Positions 37,415 through 46,603 of a DNA stretch of 64,000 nt are shown here, in pieces. Source of the DNA: Haloquadratum walsbyi J07HQW2 (GTDB taxonomy: Archaea; Halobacteriota; Halobacteria; Halobacteriales; Haloferacaceae); NCBI RefSeq assembly GCF_000415985.1, contig NZ_KE356561.1, positions 915,860 through 979,859 on the forward strand, written 5' to 3'. Position 1 is the stretch's first letter. Each line of letters begins with the position of its first letter. Both the position numbers and the translations under genes were made by a program. The notes under the pieces are model-generated. The model ran no database searches. It was given only the letters and a program-made list of their open reading frames with translations, and had not been told where the DNA came from.

Positions 37415-37944
37415 CAGGCGGGTTGTGTCACGCCAACGTTGAGTTCACTCCTGAGTGAATCAATCCGGCGTTCCATCGCATCAATCATCTCTTGATTCTC
37501 GATCGGTTCAAGTGGTGCTCCGGTCTCAGGGCATTGGAATCCAAGTTCCATTGCTTCAGAGAATTCAAACCGAATTCCAGCCGGTTCTGACAAATAAAAC
37601 TCGTGACTGCGTTCATATTCAAGCCGTTCTTCAAGCGTGTCAAGTAACCGATACATCTCAGATTGAAGATTCTCTGGAATATTTTCATAATGAAATGTCC
37701 ATAGATACGTGAGCCACCCAGAGTCTTCATCACGGACTCGGCGATATGAGGCAAGATCATTCTCATATAGAATGAATAATGCCCGTCGAACATCATTGAG
37801 TTCAAGCCCAAGATCTTCAGCAAGTTCCTCATCTGTCACTTCTCCATCCGGCGGAGCTGCCGCGACCGGCATCCCGGTTGGTCCAACCAGTTCATGGAGG
37901 TACTTCTGAATAACAGGGTCGTTTAATAACTCCTCAAAAACCAT
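37414..37944 (-). CDS. tfe: Transcription initiation factor TFE (alpha subunit)
   Basis: General transcription factor that helps promoter opening by archaeal RNA polymerase. The N-terminal extended winged helix is intact (FEELLNDPVIQKYLHELVG, DEELAEDLGLELNDVRRALFILYENDLASYRR). The C-terminal zinc ribbon is degenerate: where two CxxC pairs are expected, residues 119-122 are Ser-Glu-Pro-Ala and 138-141 are Cys-Pro-Glu-Thr, leaving a single Cys138. Zinc binding is therefore unlikely, although surrounding residues (GIRFEFSEAMELGF) are conserved. The gene is coupled to the DUF2110-like gene and lies 150 bases after trm56. Confidence 0.95.
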   Translation of the reverse strand: MVFEELLNDPVIQKYLHELVGPTGMPVAAAPPDGEVTDEELAEDLGLELNDVRRALFILYENDLASYRRVRDEDSGWLTYLWTFHYENIPENLQSEMYRLLDTLEERLEYERSHEFYLSEPAGIRFEFSEAMELGFQCPETGAPLEPIENQEMIDAMERRIDSLRSELNVGVTQPA

Positions 37945-38094
37945 TATGTGAATGTGCGCTATTCAGTCTTTTTAACCTTATGGATATTCGCATGACTGGT
38001 ATAAACTTACTGTTAATCCGTTCATATCCACGGTAGGTGAGATAGCGTTATCCGGTATGTCAGTGGGGTGTACGCCATTTGATTATGAAAGCAA

Positions 38095-38709
38095 TCAAAA
38101 CCTCTTTTCAGATTGGCTTTCAGTATTCACTTCATCCGACTCCGTTTCTGTTAGTTCAGTATCAACTACGCGCTTGCCACTTGCCTGTGGAATAACGACA
38201 TGTTCGGCGTCAGTCCACTCTTCATCGAGTTCTTGACCTCTAAATAACCGGTCAAGGAAAACGGCTAGCCCCGCAACTTCTGAGTGTGGTTGATTTGTCA
38301 CAGCAACATTCCAGTCCGCCCACTCATACACGTCAGATGGGACTTTTTCACCACCAATAATAATCAGTAATGACTCTTTGTGAAGACATGTATCACGAAT
38401 TCTTTCCGTCACATCCTGTACACGCTCTCCATACATCGTGAGATGGACAACGGTCCCTGACCACTCGCGAATAACTCTGTTCAGTGCATCCGTCCGCTTG
38501 ACGTCGAATGGACCACCAAATCGAGTAACAATATCTGTAACTGTTTCCACAGATTGTGTCGCGTTGTCCGGAAATATCACTTGATCAGCACCAAGTGCAC
38601 GTGCGGTGAGTCCAACATGCGTCGTCATCCGGTCATCTCGACCAGGGCGGTGTCCATACCGGAGGACAGACACCTCATTTTTACGGGACTGTTGCATATC
38701 CTGACACAA
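38095..38709 (-). CDS. trm56: tRNA (cytidine-56-2'-O)-methyltransferase (aTrm56)
   Basis: SPOUT methyltransferase that 2'-O-methylates C56 in the T-loop of archaeal tRNA. Diagnostic motifs: VSVLRYGHRPGRDDRMTTHVGLTARALGA near the N-terminus, VVHLTMYGERV, LLIIIGGEKVPSDVYEWADWNVAVTNQPHSEVAGLAVFLDRLF at the knot. The 204 residues include an acidic tail. The start may be M5 (38697), since the family begins close to EVSVLRYG. It is upstream of tfe on the same strand. Confidence 0.94.
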   Translation of the reverse strand: MCQDMQQSRKNEVSVLRYGHRPGRDDRMTTHVGLTARALGADQVIFPDNATQSVETVTDIVTRFGGPFDVKRTDALNRVIREWSGTVVHLTMYGERVQDVTERIRDTCLHKESLLIIIGGEKVPSDVYEWADWNVAVTNQPHSEVAGLAVFLDRLFRGQELDEEWTDAEHVVIPQASGKRVVDTELTETESDEVNTESQSEKRF

Positions 38710-39088
38710 TCATGACAGAGGTTAACCGCTGTCGGTCGGAAGCTAAATACCTCGATCAAGGATATTAGAGTCCATTCAATAAATCGCATACATCAAAATC
38801 ATATGCAGAAATAATCATGAATAATATCCCTTGATATGAGATTGAACCATTACATAATATCAATATCAATATCAGTGCCAGAGTTTGACCGACTCAATCA
38901 TCAATTTCGTTGAGCCCGTAATATCAGTATTATTGTATTTTCTGTGAATTTATCTACGCTGTGAGCGTTCAATGCCATTCAGCAGTGTATTATTACCATA
39001 TTTATACTATAGAGTAAAGCTCTATTCGTATATTATATCTGGTATATTCAACAGAATACTTAGTAATGTGTATAATCACAGGTTAGAT
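38710..39088. other. AT-rich intergenic region
   Basis: These 379 bases separate trm56 from the flavoenzyme gene. Only simple repeats (ATCAATATCAATATCA at about 38858-38873) and AT-rich stretches are seen. An in-frame upstream extension of the flavoenzyme (from 38972) is hydrophobic and aromatic-rich and is judged non-coding. A TATA-like GTATAATC lies at about 39068-39075. Confidence 0.4.
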
Positions 39089-40183
39089 ATGAGATGTACA
39101 ATTATTGGTGGTGGGATCCAAGGCGTTTCTACTGGAATTATTCTCGAATATCTTGGTCATGACACAACAATTGTGAGTGATTCATTCGCGTATCTTGATG
39201 GACCAGATATCCCAACAGTTGCCACAGATTATGCAGCCGCGTCAATTTATCCAGTCCAAATTGCTTCAGAGTATTCTGAGGATGAACTTATCAGACGGGC
39301 GGAGTCAACTTTTGAGCCATTTTATAATGTTGAGGGGGTTCCAGTACGAAAACACAGACATTTCTACATTTATGAGGACTCACACGATGAGCCACTACCA
39401 GACCGAATGGGAGTGCAATCAATCGAAAACTATAATAAATATATACCATCACGGGAGGGCTACGATATTCGGGGGGGATACACATGTGAGGAATACTTTG
39501 TTGAAATGCCAGAGTATATTCCACAACTATTCAACACGTATGAGCAACTTGGAGGGACGCTGACTGAACAAACGCTTACTACGGGGGATATACCTGATCT
39601 CCGTGGCACGATTTTTAATTGTGCAGGATATGGAAGTTTAGAACTTTTCGACGACAGTTCAATGCGTGCGATCAGAGGTCACATTCTCACAGTGCCATAT
39701 GACGATGATTCCCCACTCTCATTCTCATATACGTATACACCTACCACCGATGAATATGGTCATTACGCATATATGTATCCGCGAGAGGAGACAGTTCTTT
39801 TCGGTGGATCCTATTTGGAAGGAGATATTATCAACGGCGAGTGGACAGGCGAAACACCTGAAAAGCCGATGAATATTGATGGTGAGATAATCCCTGAGCG
39901 GGTATATGAGGTCAACGCCGCTATTATGAACGAACATAGCTCTGTCTCTCTAGATACGTCTCAAATAAGTGCAAAACAGGGATATCGTCCATATCGAGCT
40001 GATGGAATGCGTATCGAAGAAGATGCAAATGGAATTATTCATAATTATGGTCACGGTGGCAGCGGTGTATCACTGTCATGGTGGTCAGCAATTCAAGCGA
40101 TCAACTACGCTGTCGATGTTGATGTCGATACTTCCATATTATCTTCAATCGCGACCACTGTCGGACAGGTGGCTGCGCGATGA
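39089..40183 (+). CDS. FAD-dependent oxidoreductase (D-amino-acid-oxidase-like)
   Basis: A 364-residue DAO-family flavoprotein. The FAD dinucleotide motif is at the very N-terminus (CTIIGGGIQGVSTGIILEYLGH). The acidic end of the second strand, YAAASIYPVQIA, a mid-protein substrate domain and the C-terminal FAD signature GYRPYRADGMRIEEDANGIIHNYGHGGSGVSLSWWSA follow. The oxidised substrate (D-amino acid, glycine or another amine) cannot be assigned. The start at 39089 places the Rossmann strand directly after Met. It precedes a sugar-nucleotide epimerase gene by 212 bases. Confidence 0.85.
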   Translation: MRCTIIGGGIQGVSTGIILEYLGHDTTIVSDSFAYLDGPDIPTVATDYAAASIYPVQIASEYSEDELIRRAESTFEPFYNVEGVPVRKHRHFYIYEDSHDEPLPDRMGVQSIENYNKYIPSREGYDIRGGYTCEEYFVEMPEYIPQLFNTYEQLGGTLTEQTLTTGDIPDLRGTIFNCAGYGSLELFDDSSMRAIRGHILTVPYDDDSPLSFSYTYTPTTDEYGHYAYMYPREETVLFGGSYLEGDIINGEWTGETPEKPMNIDGEIIPERVYEVNAAIMNEHSSVSLDTSQISAKQGYRPYRADGMRIEEDANGIIHNYGHGGSGVSLSWWSAIQAINYAVDVDVDTSILSSIATTVGQVAAR

Positions 40184-40395
40184 ATAGCTGAGATGGTAAC
40201 AAATTCGAAGATGCCCTCATCACTCATCTACAGAATTAGTGTTAACTGATTTTCATATGCTGAGCTCACTTCAAACAGCGAATGGTTCAATCCGTGAGCA
40301 ATGTGTCAGTCTATGAAGGGCTCCAATCCACTTCAGTTGTGATGAGGGTTAACATAAGCAATCTGCTCAGAAACGGTACTTAGAGGAGAACACAC

Positions 40396-41469
40396 TTGAA
40401 TATCGTTACCAGACAGAGACACAGACTTATGAAAGCTGAGACTGGGACAAAGGCAGAATCAGACTCGGAGTCAGATACACATCCTAACGTTGGTAATGAC
40501 ACTAATGTCTCGAAATCGCTCACCCTCCGCAATCAAACGATTGTTGTGACCGGTGGAGCTGGACTTGTTGGGTCACACCTCGCTGACCATCTAAGTGAAG
40601 CGAATGATGTGATCATTGCAGATGACCTCTCGAAAGGGACTCGCGACCAAGTCCCAGATAATACAGCATTTGTTGAAGCCGATATGACAAACCCAAGTGA
40701 TGTTGAGTCGGTAATTACCTCAGATGTCGATATTGTCTTTCATCTCGCTGCATATACAGACACAAACTTCGCAGAGCCACGGCGATTGTTTGAGGAAAAT
40801 AGTGACATGACGTATAATATTCTTGAACAAGCCGCAGCGGTTGGTGTTGAGGGCGTTGCGTTCACCTCATCATCAACGGTATATGGAGAAGCCCCACGAC
40901 CAACCCCTGAAGATTATGCTCCTCTTGAACCAATCAGTGTGTATGGAGCGTCAAAACTCGCTGATGAAGGACTTCTATCAACATATGCATACACAGAATC
41001 ATTGACAGTGTGGTGTTTTCGATTTGCGAACATCGTTGGACCGAAACAGCGTGGAAATGTAATTCCTGATTTTATTGAAAAGCTCCTGACGGATCCTGAA
41101 TCGCTCACAATACTGGGTGATGGTCGTCAAGAAAAGTCATATTTGTATGTAACTGAGTGTGTTGATGCAATATGTCATATCGTTGAATATACTGACGAGC
41201 CAATGAACATCTATAATATTGGGACAGAGACGACAACCTCAGTCACAACAATCGCAGATATTGTTTCAGACGTTATGTGTCTTGACCCAACATACAATTA
41301 TACAGGCGGTGATCGTGGGTGGGATGGCGATGTTCCACGGATGCGTCTTTCAGTTGAAAAGCTTCAGACAATTGGGTGGAGTGCCAATACCGAGAGTGAT
41401 GCCGCTGTTCGACGCGCTGCTGAGGAATTATACGATGAGCTAAAGCCATCAAATACTGATTCGAAGTAA
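40396..41469 (+). CDS. NAD-dependent sugar-nucleotide epimerase/dehydratase
   Basis: Extended SDR resembling UDP-glucose 4-epimerase. The NAD-binding TGGAGLVGS is at residues 52-60, DDLSKG at the ribose-binding strand, DIVFHLAA at 112-119, Ser159/160, and catalytic Tyr183-x3-Lys187 (YGASK). A GNVIPDFIEKLL region and the LTILGDGRQEKSYLYVTE block are typical of GalE-like and dTDP-glucose dehydratase-like enzymes. About 44 acidic low-complexity residues precede the fold; an alternative start is Met12 (40429). It probably makes a sugar donor for surface glycans, with GT4 genes nearby at 45-48 kb, but the sugar is unknown. Confidence 0.88.
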   Translation: MNIVTRQRHRLMKAETGTKAESDSESDTHPNVGNDTNVSKSLTLRNQTIVVTGGAGLVGSHLADHLSEANDVIIADDLSKGTRDQVPDNTAFVEADMTNPSDVESVITSDVDIVFHLAAYTDTNFAEPRRLFEENSDMTYNILEQAAAVGVEGVAFTSSSTVYGEAPRPTPEDYAPLEPISVYGASKLADEGLLSTYAYTESLTVWCFRFANIVGPKQRGNVIPDFIEKLLTDPESLTILGDGRQEKSYLYVTECVDAICHIVEYTDEPMNIYNIGTETTTSVTTIADIVSDVMCLDPTYNYTGGDRGWDGDVPRMRLSVEKLQTIGWSANTESDAAVRRAAEELYDELKPSNTDSK

Positions 41470-41523
41470 CTAATTATCGATTCAAATATTCTTCCTAATG
41501 ATTGAATCAAATTTCATTCACGA

Positions 41524-41566
41524 TTGATATCCACCTACGACTGCAGTCGTTGGCTTTCTCCTTGAA
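41524..41566 (-). repeat. Solo degenerate transposon end (family 3 hairpin)
   Basis: A perfect 14-base palindrome, ACGACTGCAGTCGT, sits in CCTACGACTGCAGTCGTTGG. Read on the minus strand, AAAGCCAACGACTGCAGTCG and the following GGTGGATATCAA match the right end of the tnpB relic at 50.7 kb (GAAGCCAACGAGTTTAGTCG). No transposase is nearby. Confidence 0.5.
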
Positions 41567-41614
41567 TCTCTGTAATCACGTCATGTCTGTGTGTTCAGTT
41601 TTGATATATAAATA

Positions 41615-42601
41615 ATGAATGACATAAGCAAAGAGCGGTATCGCTTTGCATACTCATATCATAGACCAATTGTGCAAATCGTCGGGTATGACGCGAGTGC
41701 GCCGGGGATGTACATAACTCGTGCTGAGACACAGACAGGTTCACCAGATGAATCAAGCGAGGTTGAGTTTATATCGCTTGCTCCCGGAAGTGAGCTTGCA
41801 TATACTCTTGGACAACGTCACTGTGCAGGCGTTATAACCGATAACGGTCACCATGCCTGTACAAATACATCGGCACCATACTGTCAGGAGCATCATTCAA
41901 CATGGGTCTGCGCAAAATGTACTGGTACCTGTCTCAAAGATGAAATGGATTGTTATGAGTCACACGCAATCTATCTTGCTGTTTTCGCCCCGGATATACA
42001 CAAAATAGGGGTTACAAAGCAATGGCGACTGACGCGACGTCTCGCTGAGCAGGGCGCAGATTATGGAATTCATTTACAAACAGTTTCCAACGGTCGTATT
42101 GCCCGTGAGCATGAGGCAGCGATTGCAACAGCTGCATCAATCACTGATCGGATTCGCGCTGTGACAAAGCATACGAGCTTGTATCAAGATGTCGACGAAT
42201 CTGCGATAGCCGCTCAATTGGCTAACATTAACGCTGAGTCAGCAATCGAATTACACACTGGATCTCAACTTGAAATTGGTGAATATATTGAGAGTCTCCC
42301 AAAGGTTGATGTATCTGTTTCTGAGTCGATGACGGATACTGGGGAAAATAATATAACCGAGCTAAAGAAAAATCCTGACCCACCCGCTATCTATCGATTA
42401 GCGTATGGATTCGAACTCAGTGACCGCCCTGTATCTGAAACAATCATTACCGGGACGGTCCGCGGTATAAAAGGTCGATTAATAATACTTGATTATGCTG
42501 GGAGCACATATACAGTTGATATGCGTGACCTCGTTGGTTATACTATCGCCTCAGGAGCGACTACACGCAATCTCCAAGCAAGTCTCGGTGCGTGGGAATA
42601 G
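41615..42601 (+). CDS. DUF2797 family protein
   Basis: A 328-residue protein of the DUF2797 family. Features include ERYRFAYSYHRPIVQIVGYD, GQRHCAGVITDNGHHACTNTSAPYCQEH with Cys/His clusters, a CAKCTGTC zinc-knuckle, and ESHAIYLAVFAPDIHKIGVTKQWRLTRRLAEQGADYG, the family core with similarity to GIY-YIG-like small folds. The Cys pattern predicts metal binding. Function unknown. A Ser/Thr-rich insertion (residues 235-255) is unlike family members I recall. It is alone on its strand with about 145 bases on each side. Confidence 0.85.
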   Translation: MNDISKERYRFAYSYHRPIVQIVGYDASAPGMYITRAETQTGSPDESSEVEFISLAPGSELAYTLGQRHCAGVITDNGHHACTNTSAPYCQEHHSTWVCAKCTGTCLKDEMDCYESHAIYLAVFAPDIHKIGVTKQWRLTRRLAEQGADYGIHLQTVSNGRIAREHEAAIATAASITDRIRAVTKHTSLYQDVDESAIAAQLANINAESAIELHTGSQLEIGEYIESLPKVDVSVSESMTDTGENNITELKKNPDPPAIYRLAYGFELSDRPVSETIITGTVRGIKGRLIILDYAGSTYTVDMRDLVGYTIASGATTRNLQASLGAWE

Positions 42602-42736
42602 TCTTCACTGTGTTTTATTATTGAACTGAGTATCAATCATTTGTTTTCGTCTGTCAGTATAGCATAATGATTGTGATATCTAATCTGACGCTTAGAATAT
42701 CAACAACCATTTCCAATCTGGGGGAAAAATAGTGGC

Positions 42737-43222
42737 ATGGCTGACGATTCAGAGGAATCCGTTGACGCAGACCCTGAAACTAACACCGATACTGAACCAG
42801 GAAGTGATACCACAGACAACACAAATGCTGATACCGCGGACGCTGATGAAGATGAAAAGTCATTTCGTGAACGGGTCGAAGAAATCCGTCAGCGGCGGGC
42901 TGAAGAGCGTGAGTCGGGAGAACGACCAGAACCTGATGAGATGATGGGTGGTGGCGACGGTCCAGGCGGTGCCCCAGGCGGGATGGGTGGAATGGGCGGC
43001 GGTGGTGGTGGCGGTAATCCATTCGCGCAGATGATGAGCGGAATGATGGGCGGCGGTGGACCAGGAGCAGATGCTGGTGGACCAGGTGGAATGGGCGACA
43101 GTGGTGATGATGGTAATGAAGAGGTTGTTCGTGAGATACGACAACTCCGCGATGAAGTCCGAGATGCAACCCGACAGTTACAACGAATTGCTCAGGCTGT
43201 TGAAGATATCACTGATAAATAA
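42737..43222 (+). CDS. Gly/Met-rich low-complexity protein with coiled-coil end
   Basis: A 161-residue protein in three parts: an acidic Asp/Thr N-terminus (1-45), a charged helix (FRERVEEIRQRRAEERESGE), a Gly/Met/Pro-rich middle of about 65 residues (PGGAPGGMGGMGGGGGGGNP and MMSGMMGGGG segments), and a C-terminal heptad-like helix (REIRQLRDEVRDATRQLQRI). The helix could trimerise or tetramerise the disordered part. Codons in the Gly tract are GC-rich compared with neighbours. No family is recognised. Methionine-rich disorder could bind metal or be redox-sensitive; that is speculation. Confidence 0.7.
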   Translation: MADDSEESVDADPETNTDTEPGSDTTDNTNADTADADEDEKSFRERVEEIRQRRAEERESGERPEPDEMMGGGDGPGGAPGGMGGMGGGGGGGNPFAQMMSGMMGGGGPGADAGGPGGMGDSGDDGNEEVVREIRQLRDEVRDATRQLQRIAQAVEDITDK

Positions 43223-43500
43223 AAAGTATACGGTAAAAAGTCGATATAGAAACGCGTACCTGATATCTCTCTAACTGTAGAATATATGAGAACTATGCGA
43301 CGTAGTGTCGTTCCTTTTTGTTCGCTTACACAGTTATGTCATGTATCCATTGAGAATGAGGACATGGCATTCAAGCGTTGGGTCGTATCTCTTCTTCATA
43401 ATTTGGATTTCACACAGCTGGGGTAATTTTTTCACTGTATCAGTTCCTATGTTTTTGTTACAATCAACGTACGACAGAATGCTATTGTGATTAGATTCAC

Positions 43501-44520
43501 TCAATATGTGTCGTGTGGGTCAGCGTGTTCAAGCGCATCAACGAGGACTGTTCGGAATCGATCAGTATCTATCGATTTAATGATACGTACGTTCGGTGGA
43601 TGTGGTAACACATCATGTTCATCAGCAAGGCTATACCCACGGGTTGGACCGCTTCGAGAGTCAACGGTCATATAACACTGCATTGTGTCCTCAATTATTC
43701 CCGGGTCAAGGACTGTTGCCATGGTAAGCGAGTCCGGATGCGTTGCAACATCATCGTGATCATCAATATCAGCTGAACCACCCCCTGATTCGTTACTAAA
43801 TTGCCGCACTGGTTCTATGATGGTCGTATAAAATGAGGCTAATTCGGTGTCTATCTGTGCTATCTGTTCAAAGATGTCTGGACCAAGCTTTGCATCTCTT
43901 GTTGTAACTCCCCAGTCGACGAGCGTGATTTCGAATACATTAAGAACGATTGCTGCTGCATCAGGGTCAACCCAGAAATTATACTCTGCTGCGGGAGTAA
44001 TATTACCAAGTGTATTAACAGCACCTCCCATGCACACGACCTGATCAAGTAACTCAGGTAGCTCCGGTTCGAGTTGTAGTGCAAGTGCAAGATTCGTCAG
44101 TGGTGCAATAGCGACAATTGTTATCTCATCAGGATTTGCTCGAGCCATTTGAACAATATATCTGGCTGCGTGTATATCTCCGGATGAAACACCTGTCTCC
44201 GGAAACATCGACCCACCTAGTCCACCTTCGCCATGCACGTTGTCAGCGTGATCATGGGTTTTCTGCAATGGACTCTGTGCACCCTCATAGACAGTAATTT
44301 CATCAGCAACGCCTACAGTTTGAAGAGTATATTTTGCGTTTTCGACCTGGCGATTAAATTCAACATTCCCAGCACAAATTGTCACACCCTCAAGTTCGAT
44401 CCGGTCAGAAACTGCAGCAAGAACTAACGCTTGTGTGTCATCACCTGCGGTATCTGTATCAATAATCACTCGAGTTCGATTTGTGTCGTCCATTAACGGA
44501 TATGCTGTCTCAAAATACAA
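43501..44520 (-). CDS. Inosine/uridine-preferring nucleoside hydrolase family protein
   Basis: Cleaves the N-glycosidic bond of ribonucleosides for salvage. The calcium-binding N-terminal motif is DTDTAGDD (residues 21-28), a variant of DTDxxxDD. VTICAGNVEFNRQVENAKYTLQ, QMARANPDEITIVAIAPLTNLALAL, VCMGGAV and AAEYNFWVDPDAAAIVL match the family. Near the C-terminus GYSLADEHDV contains the expected Asp. At 339 residues it is normal length. The start may be Met10 (44493). A role in purine/pyrimidine salvage is likely; base preference is unknown. Confidence 0.9.
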   Translation of the reverse strand: MYFETAYPLMDDTNRTRVIIDTDTAGDDTQALVLAAVSDRIELEGVTICAGNVEFNRQVENAKYTLQTVGVADEITVYEGAQSPLQKTHDHADNVHGEGGLGGSMFPETGVSSGDIHAARYIVQMARANPDEITIVAIAPLTNLALALQLEPELPELLDQVVCMGGAVNTLGNITPAAEYNFWVDPDAAAIVLNVFEITLVDWGVTTRDAKLGPDIFEQIAQIDTELASFYTTIIEPVRQFSNESGGGSADIDDHDDVATHPDSLTMATVLDPGIIEDTMQCYMTVDSRSGPTRGYSLADEHDVLPHPPNVRIIKSIDTDRFRTVLVDALEHADPHDTY

Positions 44521-44544
44521 ACCGACACTGATATTATACAGATT

Positions 44545-45090
44545 CGAGGAGAATGCCTGCGTCTGTCGGCGCAGGACAGGACAGGACGGAAGGATAGGCT
44601 GAATCCATTATGCAATACAGCTAAGAAACTAGATAACATGTATTGGAGCAAGGTCAGGTCGGAACGGAGCGATTCCGACCGACCTTCGGAGGCGGTCTCT
44701 CCGCTAGTAATGAGACAGCATCCGAAACGCTCACTGATGAATCACACAGGCTAAAAGCCTGTGTCTGTGTCTGTGTCCGTGTCAGTGAGTTGAGTTGAAA
44801 ACACAACGATACCTCTACCTCTGAGTCTGCCGACGTGTCACTGACTCGCTGTTGGCAAACCAAACATAACAGCACTGAATCAGTGACACTGACGCTGACG
44901 ATAGGAGAGGGGTAACGGTAGTTTGGCACCGCCAGTCAGCCACTGAACTTGAACTTGAACTTGAACTGATCACGATGGCTGGGTGAGACGGATTCCCGTA
45001 CAGTGACAGCAACCATGGTTGCAAACCCGAAACTCTCAACGCTCGGGATTCCTGCGTCTTCAGTTCAGGCGCAGGAGGATGTCAATAAAT
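44545..45090 (+). mobile_element. PATE-like non-autonomous element with hexamer repeats
   Basis: A GC-rich non-coding block between the nucleoside hydrolase and GT4 genes. Left hairpin CCTGCG/CGCAGG at 44556-44575 is followed by GGACA-type repeats (44572-44589). Right hairpin at 45043-45085 has the same stem (CCTGCGTC...GGCGCAGG) and ends GGAGGATGTCAA. Inside are a perfect 9-base-pair hairpin ACACAGGCT/AGCCTGTGT (44744-44764), TGTGTC repeats after it, and GAACTT x3.8 (44945-44967). No transposase is present. Its left end closely resembles that of the element at 11.7-12.4 kb. Confidence 0.65.
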
Positions 45091-45220
45091 CATGTACAGT
45101 TCAAATTATTGAATATTCGCTTCGCCATGTCAAGATAACCCATAGAAGGGTAATTTCTCTACATTTTCATCCCTCATGGACATTTTATCCAAAATGATGC
45201 TACAACCGGATTTAAGAGAT

Positions 45221-46498
45221 TTAATTGGCAGCTTGTTGGTATAATGATAAGATATCATCAACAACGCGGGTAACGCTCAATTTTGAGCGATGATCTAGGC
45301 ATGCACTCATAAATCGATCGTAATCTGTGAGTATCTCAATGACTTTTGCCCCACATGCTGCTGGATTATCAGGTTGATAATGTCGCCCAGTAGTTCCATC
45401 GTCAATTGTCGATGAGAGTGCACCGGCGTCGACTCCAACAACAGGAGTCCCACATGCGATTGCTTCCATAGCAACAAGCCCTTGTGTCTCGACGGGGCTT
45501 GGAAAGACGAACACGTCAAGTGCAGAATAAAATACCGGAAGTTCCTCACGTGAGAGAAATCCAAGGAAATGAACGCTTAATCCCAAGTTATCAGCTAACG
45601 TTTCCATTTCCTCTCGTGCTGGACCATCGCCGCCAAGCACGACTGTTGGCTCTCTATCTAGAGAGTCAAAATTAGAGTCATCAATCGAATTCTGCTGATC
45701 ATATCCGTTTTGTGCGTCTGAAGCCAAAGTTGAATGAAGTGCGTCAATATTTTCAGTCGATTCTGTAGTTCGCGGTTCAGTGTTCAAAGAATCAATATTC
45801 TGCTTGATCCACGCAGCTGCATGGAGAATTTCTGTGAGATTTTTTTCATACCCATGACGACCGGTGTATCCAATAAGTGGACCAGCAGGGAGGTTATATT
45901 GATCACGGAATGCAGTGGTGTCTAATTCATTAACTGGATGGAAAAAGTCAGTGTCAACCCCATTAGAAATCACTGTTAGTCTCGCATCAGGATCAATTGA
46001 TGATTTGAGCCGATCACGAGCATCGTGTGTCGGACAGATGACCGCGTCTGCACGCGAGAGGAACCATTGTTCGTATTTGTCAGCAATTGCACTGACGATT
46101 CGCCCGACCTGCGGTTGTGAGGTGAGATAATCAGTGTACTCTCCTGTTGGAGTGTGATATGAGGCGATAAGTGGTACATCTACGCGGCGGGCTAATCGGA
46201 CGCCGCTCAGACCAAGCGCAAATGGTGTGTGCGCATGGATAATGTCAATATCGGTTATATCAAGCGCATTAGGAAGTAATGGAAGTCCGAGTCGAAACCC
46301 ATCATATAGTGGGAACGGAAAGCTGTGGATACCGAACTCTCCTGTCGTCGAGTCATATTCCTCTGTTGCCGGATATACAATCTGCATTGCTCCACCGCGA
46401 TCGCGCCAATGGTCGCGCCATGTCTGAATGGTGTATGAAACACCATTGACTGTCGGTAGATATGTATCAGTGAACGCAACAACAGTGGGGATACTCAT
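45221..46498 (-). CDS. GT4-family glycosyltransferase
   Basis: GT-B fold retaining glycosyltransferase. The acceptor-side N-terminus has FTDTYLPTVNGVSYTIQTWRDH, DIDIIHAHTPFALGLSG and SYHTPTGEYTDYL. The donor side has ISNGVDTDFFHP, LIGYTGRHGYEKNL, VVLGGDGPAREEMETLA and the catalytic E-x7-E block SPVETQGLVAMEAIACGTPVVGVDAG. An Asn/Asp/Ser/Thr-rich insertion of about 50 residues (237-287) interrupts the C-terminal domain between strands. Sequence style suggests lipid or S-layer glycan assembly. It lies 105 bases after a second GT4 gene on the same strand. Confidence 0.9.
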   Translation of the reverse strand: MSIPTVVAFTDTYLPTVNGVSYTIQTWRDHWRDRGGAMQIVYPATEEYDSTTGEFGIHSFPFPLYDGFRLGLPLLPNALDITDIDIIHAHTPFALGLSGVRLARRVDVPLIASYHTPTGEYTDYLTSQPQVGRIVSAIADKYEQWFLSRADAVICPTHDARDRLKSSIDPDARLTVISNGVDTDFFHPVNELDTTAFRDQYNLPAGPLIGYTGRHGYEKNLTEILHAAAWIKQNIDSLNTEPRTTESTENIDALHSTLASDAQNGYDQQNSIDDSNFDSLDREPTVVLGGDGPAREEMETLADNLGLSVHFLGFLSREELPVFYSALDVFVFPSPVETQGLVAMEAIACGTPVVGVDAGALSSTIDDGTTGRHYQPDNPAACGAKVIEILTDYDRFMSACLDHRSKLSVTRVVDDILSLYQQAAN

Positions 46499-46603
46499 CG
46501 AGTGTGATTCACGGAGTGTCGGTTAATCGGTTATGGATTCAGGTTGAAAATATCAATACCTATGCTATGATACCTCTCGCTTCTATTGGTGAGTACTGCT
46601 GTA

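Noticed and set aside
38972-39088. In-frame N-terminal extension of the flavoenzyme
   Set aside because: It is aromatic and hydrophobic, unlike haloarchaeal proteins, and the FAD motif begins right after the ATG at 39089.
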